From: Methanoplanus limicola DSM 2279
Lineage (GTDB): Archaea; Halobacteriota; Methanomicrobia; Methanomicrobiales; Methanomicrobiaceae
NCBI RefSeq assembly: GCF_000243255.1
Contig: NZ_CM001436.1
Coordinates: forward strand, 408,077-472,076
Direction of reading: 5' to 3'
DNA length: 64,000 nt
Positions 17,797 through 27,100 of this stretch are shown here, one piece after another. A program made the position numbers and the translations under genes. Each line of letters opens with the position of its first letter. Position 1 is the stretch's first letter. Below the pieces are notes generated by a model that saw only the letters and a program-made list of their open reading frames with translations, ran no database searches and was not told the origin of the DNA.

Positions 17797-20700
17797 TGGC
17801 CGAAGATTTAAGTATAAACAGCTGGTATATGGAACTCCGTCAGAACGGAATGCTCCTTTCTGCATCCGTTCTTGATTCTTTTTTACCGGAAGGACCTGGA
17901 AAAATTTCAGAATATCTTTACGAAAAGCTGAGGGATTCATATACTTCATATCTCACGAGAATCTCTGAGGACTCATCGGATTCAGTTATTCTGAATAAAT
18001 GGTTAAATGCAGTCTTTGAGCGTTTTTTAGACTATAAATCATCAGACTGGCAGAAGCATACAGATATTGATGAAAAGTTTTGTGTACTTGAGAGTAGTTT
18101 TTCCGGTGGCAAACTAAAACCAGACCGTGTTCTTCTTGAAGATGGAAACCCTGAGAAACCTAAATTCCTTGTTAAGATTGAAAAAGATGCAAAGCGTGTA
18201 GGAATGGGGTGTGGGAGGGCATCATATAGTTCTTTTGTGGAACTCTTACGTGAAACAGGTGTCCATCTTGGTGTACTCACAAACGGAAGACAATTCAGAA
18301 TAGTTTATGCAGGTATGGACTTTGATGTCTGGACTGAGTGGGAGGCAGACCGGTGGTTTGAAGATGCAACCGGGAGGACGCAGCTTGCAGGATTTCGTTC
18401 AATTGTCGGCGCGAATGGTACTCAGGAAAAAGAGGGGTCATTGTATCCATTTTATGATGCAGTTCTTGATAGCCGGACAAAGCAGGGAGAATTATCACAG
18501 GTCCTTGGAGAGCAGACCCGTGAAGCTGTTGAGTATTTACTTCAGGCTTATGATGAATCACGACGGACTAATCCTGGAATTGATGATCTATTATTAGACC
18601 GTCCTGGAGGCAATGGCAGAATTGACGATAGTGAAGCATATAATGCACTTTATCAAGCATCTATTCGCCTGGTGATGAGATTTGTTGTGACCTTATTTTC
18701 TGAGGCACGGAGCCTTTTGCCTGTTGAAAGTGATATTTACTATAATTCATATGGGCTGGATGGGCTGTACTCACAATTCCGTTCTACAATATCGGCAGAA
18801 GGTGAAGGTGCACTTGAGGATCAGGGACATGCATGGCCACGTATGCTTGCACTTTTCAGGTTAATTTCAGAAGGTTGTGAGTATAAAGATCTTACTGTTC
18901 CGGAATATGGTGGTTCTCTTTTCAGGAGTGGGGACCTGAATAGTGACGATGCTGTTATGAGAGCACTGGCACTTTATGAAGATCAGCGTGTTTATATTTC
19001 AGACTTTGTCGTTTACAAGGTGCTGAGTCTTTTAAAATTTGGAAAGGTGAAAGCGAAGGTTGGAAGAAGTACAAGATGGGTTTCTGGCCCTGTTGATTTC
19101 TCAGACCTCAGAACTGAGTATATCGGGATGATGTATGAAGGTCTTCTGGATTATCATCTTAGAAAAGTTACAGATGAAGAAAAAGCTGTAATCTTTCTGA
19201 ATATAGGTAAACAGCCTGCTCTGCCATTATCTCTCTTAAAATCAATGCAGGATAAAGACATCAGGGAGCTGATAAAAGAACTTTCCAAAGAAAAAGTCCA
19301 GGACACGGGAGACGAAAGTGAAGAAGCAATTGAATCTGAAGGTTATGATGAAGAGGGGAATCTTGATGATTCAGACTCAGAAATTATTGAGTCACAACCG
19401 GAAGAATCCATAACTGACAATGAAGTTTTCAGGGAAGTGTTTGCCCGGGTATGTCATGCAGTTGAAGTTTCAAAACTTGTTAAGAAGACACAAAATAAAG
19501 ATGAGACTATTTATCAAACGGAGGTCCGGGAAAAAGCTACTCAGATAATCCGTAAAGTGGTTTATCCTGGTCAGATGTACCTGATCCGTGGATCAGGAAC
19601 AAGGAAAGGTACAGGAACATTTTATACAAAGCCTCAGCTTGCGGTCCCTACTGTCCACAGGACACTTGAACCATTGGTCTATAACATTAAAGGTGAGAAT
19701 GCTGTTAAGATTCCGAAACTTCCGGATGAGATTCTTTCATTAAAAATTTGTGACCCGGCGATGGGTTCCGGGAGTTTTCCGGTTAGTGCTTTAAGGTACC
19801 TGACAGGTGCCTTATATGAAAGTCTCTGGCATCATAAAAAAATCAGGGGACTATCATCTGGTGGAACTATCATTCAGCTTCCATTCATAGATTCCGATAC
19901 GGGAAAGAATTATGAGGAGTTTCTTCCGGAATCTACCAGTGATGAAAACTTTGATTTACGTGCATTGGGAAGGCTTAAGAGGCATATTGCAGAACGATGT
20001 ATCTACGGCGTTGATTTAAATCCGCTTGCTGTTGAGCTTGCAAAACTATCCCTGTGGGTTGAAACAATGGATAGGCAGCTTCCATTTACTTATCTGGACC
20101 ATAAGTTAAAATGTGGGAACAGTCTTGTTGGCTGCTGGTTTGATCAGTTTGAAGAGTATCCTGTGATGGCATGGCTGAGGGAAGGTGGCGATAAAAATCA
20201 TTCAAACGGAGTTTATTATAAAAAAGAAGAATGGACTAAGGCCATAAAAGACACACTAAATGATAAAGTAAAACTTCAGCTTATTGCTCATATTGAAAAA
20301 ACTACCTCCGGACAGACAGGTATTGAAAACTGGACTATTGACAGTAAAAAAGGACATTCTGTTCATAAGAATACTCTTTCACTTTTTGAGAGCCTGCACT
20401 CAATTCCCATTCAGGAGACAGAAGAGAGAGAAAAATGTTACAAAGAGAGATTCATAGGCGATCAGGATTTTAAAGATTTAAGGCATGCCTTTGACCGGTG
20501 GTGTGCAGTCTGGTTCTGGCCTGGAGACTGGCTTGATGAAGATGGCCCGACTCCTGTTAGATTTTATAATCCAACCGACAAATTCTCAGAGAGAGTCAGA
20601 ATAATTGCAGCAGATAATAAATTTTTCCACTGGGAAATTGAATTCCCGGACGTATTTGTTGAAGGTGGCGGCGGTTTTGATGCTGTTATAGGTAATCCTC

Positions 20701-22871
20701 CCTGGGAAATATCAAAACCAAAATCACAGGAATTTTTTTCAATATATGATCCAATTTACCGGACAAGAACCAAGCAGGATGCGATATCGCTTCAAGAACA
20801 GCTTTTTGAGCGTGATGAAGCTATTGAGCGTTCGTGGTTGTTGTATAACTCCGGTTTTAAATCAATGTCCAACTGGAATAAGAATGCAGCATTCCCATTT
20901 GGTGATCCTCAGGATGAAAATATTGGGGGTTCTAAATTTTCTTTTACCAGAAGCCCTAAAAAGAACAAGACAAACCATGACAACTGGAGAAAGCATCGTC
21001 TTAATAATCATGGATATGCTGATCCTGCACATCCATTCAGGCATCAGGGTTCTGCGGATATAAATACATACAAAATGTTCCTTGAATTTTCACATGCCCT
21101 ATGTCGTGAAGGCGGACGTATTGGAATGATTGTCCCATCCGGAATTTATACAGATTATGGTACAAAGGAACTTCGTGAGCTTTTCCTTGAAAAATGTCAG
21201 TGGGAATGGATATTTTGTTTTGAAAACAAAAAAGGGATTTTCGATATTCACCGTTCATCTAAATTTTGCCCCGTAATAATTCAGAAAAAAGGCAAAACTG
21301 ATGTAATAAATGTTGCATTTATGAGGCATAATCTCTCAGACTGGGAAAATCCAAAGAATTATTCTTTCCAGTATCCTGTTGATCAGTTATATGTATTCAG
21401 TCCGGAAAGCAAGTCCATTCTTGAAACTCAGACAGGACGTGATATGGATATTATATCAGAAATTTATTCTAATTCTGTTCTTCTTGGTGACCAGGGTTCT
21501 GAAGGATGGGGAATTAATTATGCCAGAGAATTTGATATGACCAATGATTCAAATCTTTTCCCTCCGCTTGCCTGGTGGGAAGAACGTGGTTATACTCCTG
21601 ATCAATATGGCAGATGGCTGCCACCAAAGGAAAATCCTCCTGAACTAATCTATAAAAATAAAAAAATTGGTGAAGCCGGAGATATTGCCCTTCCCCTGTA
21701 TGAAGGAAGGATGATTGGCCAGTTTGACTTTTCTGAGAAAGGATGGGTCAGTGGGAAAGGTCGTTCTGCAAAATGGAGAGACATTCCCTGGGACAAAAAA
21801 GTTATTGAGCCTCAATTTTTAATAAGTAATACTTGTACCCATGATAATGAAGACATTAGACAAGCAAATTTAAGAACAGTCTTCATGGATGTATCATTTG
21901 CAACTAATACCAGAACGATGATTAGTGCCGGAATTAAGGGTTTCCCCTGTGGTAATAAAGTACCTCTATTAATATCATGTAATTCTTCGGAAACAATCAG
22001 CATATCTTTAGTATCTATATTAAATTCATTTGTATTTGACAAACAGTTTCGGGACAGACTTGGTGGTTTATCATTGAATTATTTCATAGTAGAAGAATCT
22101 GCACTTTTGAAATTTAAAGAATATACTCATTTAATCAAATATGGTTCAAAGATAATATTATCTGACATTACTTATGCCAATGATTGGATTAAACTATTGA
22201 AGTTGAATTATTTTGATAACTCAAAGCACTGGAAATCCCTTTGGGCAGTAACTCCACATGAACGCCTTCGCCTGCGTTGTATTCTGGATGCAGTTGTTGC
22301 AGAACTATATGGAATATCATATGAAGATTTTGCCTGGATTTTACGTGACTGTGGACATTCTCCGGAATACATAAATAAAAATTCCAAAGAATTCGATCCA
22401 AAGGGCTTCTGGAGAGTAGATAAGACAGAAGATCCTGAAATTCGACATACTCTTCTTGCCCTCAAAGCCTATGCTGACCTTAAAAAAATAGGCATTGATG
22501 AATTCTGCAAACTAAATGACGGTGACGGATGGATGATTCCGGAAGAGACAACCTTTGAGGTTTTAAAAGACGGAACTATTGCATTTGATACTCCGGGAGG
22601 CGTAACTGTACCGGTAAGGGAAAGACTTGGAGATAGGTTCTATGACTGGCAGTTTGAAGGAACACCTGAAGAGAGCTGGGCAGAGTGTGAGATGCATGCC
22701 AGAAATCTTCTTGGAGATGAAGAATTTGAGAAGATGATGAATGAGACTGAAGCAGAGGAATCACCCTGTAATTCCGGAAAAGAAATCAATAAAGTTCTTC
22801 AGAAAGCAACCAGTCAAAAGGAAGTATTTGACAGGGAGGAAAAGAAGCAGAAAAATCTTGGAGATTTTTAG
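17796..22871 (+). CDS. drmMI: Large DNA adenine methylase, DrmMI-like
   Basis: The 1691-residue protein carries N6-adenine methyltransferase motifs: GTFYTKPQLAVPTV (about 608), SAM-binding motif I KICDPAMGSGSFP (about 651), GVDLNPLAVELAKLSLW (about 738) and catalytic motif IV GNPPWE (about 966). The 300-residue gap between motifs I and IV and the long C-terminal part, probably target recognition, are typical of the Eco57I/DrmMI type. The N-terminal part (PDRVLLEDG, then KFLVKIEKDAKR, residues 108-132) resembles a nuclease-like fold, but a canonical ExK pair is not clear. An acidic linker lies at about 504-538. In DISARM the methylase marks self DNA. It overlaps the SNF2 gene. Confidence 0.85.
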   Translation: MAEDLSINSWYMELRQNGMLLSASVLDSFLPEGPGKISEYLYEKLRDSYTSYLTRISEDSSDSVILNKWLNAVFERFLDYKSSDWQKHTDIDEKFCVLESSFSGGKLKPDRVLLEDGNPEKPKFLVKIEKDAKRVGMGCGRASYSSFVELLRETGVHLGVLTNGRQFRIVYAGMDFDVWTEWEADRWFEDATGRTQLAGFRSIVGANGTQEKEGSLYPFYDAVLDSRTKQGELSQVLGEQTREAVEYLLQAYDESRRTNPGIDDLLLDRPGGNGRIDDSEAYNALYQASIRLVMRFVVTLFSEARSLLPVESDIYYNSYGLDGLYSQFRSTISAEGEGALEDQGHAWPRMLALFRLISEGCEYKDLTVPEYGGSLFRSGDLNSDDAVMRALALYEDQRVYISDFVVYKVLSLLKFGKVKAKVGRSTRWVSGPVDFSDLRTEYIGMMYEGLLDYHLRKVTDEEKAVIFLNIGKQPALPLSLLKSMQDKDIRELIKELSKEKVQDTGDESEEAIESEGYDEEGNLDDSDSEIIESQPEESITDNEVFREVFARVCHAVEVSKLVKKTQNKDETIYQTEVREKATQIIRKVVYPGQMYLIRGSGTRKGTGTFYTKPQLAVPTVHRTLEPLVYNIKGENAVKIPKLPDEILSLKICDPAMGSGSFPVSALRYLTGALYESLWHHKKIRGLSSGGTIIQLPFIDSDTGKNYEEFLPESTSDENFDLRALGRLKRHIAERCIYGVDLNPLAVELAKLSLWVETMDRQLPFTYLDHKLKCGNSLVGCWFDQFEEYPVMAWLREGGDKNHSNGVYYKKEEWTKAIKDTLNDKVKLQLIAHIEKTTSGQTGIENWTIDSKKGHSVHKNTLSLFESLHSIPIQETEEREKCYKERFIGDQDFKDLRHAFDRWCAVWFWPGDWLDEDGPTPVRFYNPTDKFSERVRIIAADNKFFHWEIEFPDVFVEGGGGFDAVIGNPPWEISKPKSQEFFSIYDPIYRTRTKQDAISLQEQLFERDEAIERSWLLYNSGFKSMSNWNKNAAFPFGDPQDENIGGSKFSFTRSPKKNKTNHDNWRKHRLNNHGYADPAHPFRHQGSADINTYKMFLEFSHALCREGGRIGMIVPSGIYTDYGTKELRELFLEKCQWEWIFCFENKKGIFDIHRSSKFCPVIIQKKGKTDVINVAFMRHNLSDWENPKNYSFQYPVDQLYVFSPESKSILETQTGRDMDIISEIYSNSVLLGDQGSEGWGINYAREFDMTNDSNLFPPLAWWEERGYTPDQYGRWLPPKENPPELIYKNKKIGEAGDIALPLYEGRMIGQFDFSEKGWVSGKGRSAKWRDIPWDKKVIEPQFLISNTCTHDNEDIRQANLRTVFMDVSFATNTRTMISAGIKGFPCGNKVPLLISCNSSETISISLVSILNSFVFDKQFRDRLGGLSLNYFIVEESALLKFKEYTHLIKYGSKIILSDITYANDWIKLLKLNYFDNSKHWKSLWAVTPHERLRLRCILDAVVAELYGISYEDFAWILRDCGHSPEYINKNSKEFDPKGFWRVDKTEDPEIRHTLLALKAYADLKKIGIDEFCKLNDGDGWMIPEETTFEVLKDGTIAFDTPGGVTVPVRERLGDRFYDWQFEGTPEESWAECEMHARNLLGDEEFEKMMNETEAEESPCNSGKEINKVLQKATSQKEVFDREEKKQKNLGDF

Positions 22872-22943
22872 TTGAATAAAATCAGAAAGAATCACAATTT
22901 TTTATTTGCAGAACGTCATTGACAATATAATACTGGATTTATC

Positions 22944-24149
22944 ATGAGCTACGATGAAGAGAGAAATTCCGAATTAAAAGATAATGCAGAATCAATAAAT
23001 ATTAAAATAATAACCCTTGAACAGGAACTAAATTCAATAGCCGGAAGGGACTATAAACATTTCTGGGAGGGTGTAAAGGATATAAATGTTCTATTCAAAA
23101 ATACTCGCCTGGAATCAGAAGATCGTGAGTATTTGTGGAAACTCCACTGTTCCATTTGTGAAAAAGCCAAAAATATTCAGGAAGAGAAGACTAAAAAAGC
23201 AATCACAACTATAGAATCTGAACTATCAACACTTGGATTTTATTCTTTTATAGAACCATACGGAGATTTTTGGAAAAAATCAAAAGAAATCCCAACTATT
23301 TTTAAAAGAGAAAGTCCTCTTCCAAAAGAAGAAAGAACACGCCTCTGGGAAAAATATCAATCCCTTTGTGAACGGGTAAAAAAAGATCAGGCAGATAAAT
23401 ATAATAAAAGGATTCGTGCATCCGAACAAAAAAAATCAAATGTTCTTGATTTAATAAAAGATGCACATTTCCAGACTCAGGGTTCCAGAGATATGCGAGA
23501 GCTGCAAAATGCCAGAAATTATCTGAACAAGGCACTGGAAGTAATGAAAGATAATTATGTGGGAGATTCCATATCTGAGCAGTTATTTCGTTCAGAAATT
23601 AAACTAACTAAACAGGACAGGGAAATCTGTTGGAAAAAGTGGACATCTGTAAGTGATGAAATCAGGTATAAACGTGAAGACATCTGGAAAAGTAATTATA
23701 ATCATTTAATCTCAATTGCCGGAAATGCAGTAAGAGCAGCAGAGTGTGATGACCTGCGTGAAGCGAGAAATCTTGTAAAAAGTGTCCATAACCTGCAAAA
23801 GTCCAAACCGGTAAATGATTCTCAATATAAAGATATTCAGTCTGTGCTTCAAAGGGCATGGGATATTGCAGCAGCAAAATCAGAGAAAAAACGTGAAGAT
23901 TTTTCCCGGCTTGTAGATAACAAAATCAAACATCATACAGATCAAATAAATGACCTTGAAAGCAGAATTGCCCATCACCGAAGACAAATTGATGCCTGTT
24001 ATGATAAAATCAGAAGTGCATATAATGAAAATCATATACGAATGATCGAGAATGAATGGATTCCTGAGCATGAAAGAAAAATCTCACAGTTTCAGTCGTA
24101 CATCAGGGAACATGAAAATCAGCTTTGTGAATGGAAATCAAAAATTTAA
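22944..24149 (+). CDS. Helical-repeat (DUF349-like) protein of the DISARM-like operon
   Basis: The 401-residue product is almost wholly helical and charged. Three or four repeats share a pattern of an acidic/basic turn, a Trp, then Cys or Ser eight to eleven residues later: DREYLWKLHCSICEKAK, ERTRLWEKYQSLCERVK, DREICWKKWTSVSDEIR and, more weakly, VLQRAWDIAAAK. The spacing resembles DUF349 repeats. A coiled coil closes the protein. It lies 72 bp after the methylase and 41 bp before the second giant helicase. No classical DISARM component looks like this, so it may be a scaffold or accessory factor. Function is unknown. Confidence 0.7.
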   Translation: MSYDEERNSELKDNAESINIKIITLEQELNSIAGRDYKHFWEGVKDINVLFKNTRLESEDREYLWKLHCSICEKAKNIQEEKTKKAITTIESELSTLGFYSFIEPYGDFWKKSKEIPTIFKRESPLPKEERTRLWEKYQSLCERVKKDQADKYNKRIRASEQKKSNVLDLIKDAHFQTQGSRDMRELQNARNYLNKALEVMKDNYVGDSISEQLFRSEIKLTKQDREICWKKWTSVSDEIRYKREDIWKSNYNHLISIAGNAVRAAECDDLREARNLVKSVHNLQKSKPVNDSQYKDIQSVLQRAWDIAAAKSEKKREDFSRLVDNKIKHHTDQINDLESRIAHHRRQIDACYDKIRSAYNENHIRMIENEWIPEHERKISQFQSYIREHENQLCEWKSKI

Positions 24150-24155
24150 ATTGTA

Positions 24156-24165
24156 AAATATATAA
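24156..24165 (+). promoter_or_regulatory. TATA-like box of the fused DrmA/B helicase
   Basis: AAATATATAAG lies about 30 bases before the ATG at 24191, and no Shine-Dalgarno site is present. This spacing fits a leaderless or very short-leader transcript. The helicase may thus be transcribed separately from the upstream genes. Confidence 0.5.
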
Positions 24166-24190
24166 GTTATAATTACTCATAGTTAAATTA

Positions 24191-27100
24191 ATGACTATAA
24201 ATCCGGTTCTTTTTGCATCCGAAATTAAAAAACAGCATTTTAGATACCAGACAACTGCATTTCCTCTCTCTGACCCTGAACTTTATCAACAGGTAAAGGA
24301 GATGCTATCCGGAAATAATTCAGAAGGTTCTGAATTATTAAAAGGTCCTTACGTCTCAATATCCCGTCCTTTTGCAGAAGGTGAGCTATTAAGTGAACTT
24401 GTTTCACAGAAAAAACTTCATCCGGGCGTAGCACATATTGCAGAACATCCAAGGATGTTTTCCCATCAGCAGGAGACATATGATGCCATAACCAGCGGAA
24501 AACACTGTCTGGTTTCAACCGGAACAGGTTCTGGAAAAACTGAGTCTTTTCTATACCCCATACTTGACCACTGTTTCCGGCTGAAAGATGAAAACGCACC
24601 ACCCGGCATAACTGCTGTAATTGTATATCCAATGAATGCCCTTGCAATAGATCAGCTGGAGAGATTAAGAGGACTTCTGGCAGGGACCGGAATCACATTC
24701 GGAATGTATATAGGTTCTACAAAACGCCGCCGTTCAGATATTGTAAATACAGAAAGAATGCAAAACGGAGAAGGGCGAGCTGATTTTGAGAAATATCGTA
24801 TTAAAAACAAAAATAATCCCAATATCACAATAATTCCCTTTGAAGAAAAAGCATCCGTAGAAGAAATAAGGGAAGAACCACCAAGAATTCTCCTTACAAA
24901 CATAAACCAGCTTGAATATATTTTAACCCGTCCACAGGATTTGGCAATAATTGAAGACTCCCTACTCAAGTATATTGTTTTTGATGAAACCCACACATAC
25001 ACAGGTTCAAGAGGGGCAGAAGTTGCTCTGCTCATAAGACGCCTTCGTGCATTTGCAAACAAAAGTGCAGATGATGTATTGTGCATTGGTACAAGTGCAA
25101 CTATTATTGATCCTGATGCCGGAACAAAACCGGGTGCAAAATTCTTCAATCGTTTCTTTGGAGTAAATCCTGATAATATAGAGTTTATACAGGAAAAATA
25201 CATTGAATCAGATTATCCAGAAAAACTAATGAAAACAAGATCCATAGGAAATGGTGCACCTGAATTATTCAGGCAGACCCTTGAAGCAATAAATGATATT
25301 TCCGCACCAAAAAAAGTTTCAGGAATATTAAGAAAACTGGGACTTGAAGAAATTTCAGATGAATCTAACTGGAAAGAGGAATTATACGATATTCTTCTTA
25401 AAAGTGATATGCTCCATGCAATTGAAACTTCACTTACTTCGTCAAAGCATCTATGGAATGCAACACATGATATCTGGGAGATGTTAAAGCGACCTCTGCC
25501 TAAAAGTGAAGAGGAATCAGCTGAGGTTTTGATATACCTTACTCTTGGTGCTACAGCGGAGAAAGATAATCATCCTCTGATTCGTCCTCAGATACACTTC
25601 TTCATCAGAGGTCTTGCCGGAGTTGTTGGAACATTAAGAGAATCAAAAGATGGTGAAACTCCGGCAAACATTTATTTCTCACACCAAAAGGCAGAAGAGG
25701 CTAACCCTGATCCCAATCTTCTCCCAACCGGAATATTCCCTGTAGTTTCCTGCCAGAAATGCGGTCAACACTTCTTTGAAATTAACATTGAAGATATTTC
25801 TGAAGATGATGATGGTCTTCTTGGAGGAATACAGGAAGGAGATAATATATTCTGGCCACCTGCAACAGAAACAGAAGGCGCAAAAGTTACATTTACAAAC
25901 CGTTTTGTTAGTGAATCAGAATCAGAAAGCGAAGATGTAGGAAACAGTCTTAAGAATAAAAGAGAATTGGCTTACATCTGCCGTTTTTGTGGAGCGATTC
26001 ATAAAAAAGAATCGAAAGAATGCCTCAATTGCCATATACAGCACCCTGTAGTTTCTATATTTGTTATAAAAAAACATGGTTTTATAAAAAAATGTCCGGT
26101 TTGTCGTTATGGTGCTCCGGGTAAAAACAGGTCCTCATTAAGGCCACTATCAGCAGTCCAGGTTGCAGACATTCACATTCTTACTCAAAGTATGATAAAT
26201 GCTGAAAGTGCTGACAACAGAAAACTGATTTTATTTGCTGATAATCGGCAGGATGCCGCATTTCAGGCTGCCTGGATGACGGACCATGCAAGAAGGTATC
26301 GCCTGAGACATCTCATATTTGAATTGATTAGTAATAGTCTTAAACCGCTATCCATAGGAGATCTTGTAGAACAGCTAACAAAAATATTTGAAGAAAATAA
26401 GGAACTTGGGAAGGCATTGGCAACTGAGGTTTATGCCAGAAATGTTGAAGAAGGATATAGCTCTCGTATAAAAGACGATATGAAAAAATACCTTAGAATA
26501 ACAATTCTAAGAGAAATTGCCACAAGTTTTTCACAAAGAGATAACCTTGAGACATGGGGTAAACTTAAAATATCCTACTTTGGCCTTGAAAATTATCCAG
26601 AATCGGTCAAAGATTTTGCTGAAGCATATAATCTAAAGGAAGAAGAGACAATTAATTTAATTGGAAGTGTTTGTGATTATCTCAGACGCTCAAAAATATT
26701 ATGGGACCCACAAGAGCCAATATTTAGCCATTACTGGAGTCAGGGAATGGCAGATGTTCAGAGAAAATTCCTGCCATATATAGATTTACCCCCAAAAGGA
26801 GTTAAATTAGAACGTGAAACTGATGACAGAAAAGGATCTGTGATGGGCCTTACCTCGTCAAGAGGACGAACAACACTCATGGATTTTGTAAAGAGAATTG
26901 GAGTAGATGATGAATTATCAAATCAAGTCATAGAGGACATCTGGAAACTCCTGACTGAAGATCTTAAAATTCTCGTTCCGGTTAGTCTGAAGGATGGAAG
27001 AGGGAATCAACTTCCGGGAAGTACAGGAGTCTATCAAATTGATTCTGCAACTATAGGTCTTTCCTCTCAGAACGAAAGGTACAGGTGCACAAATTGTAAC

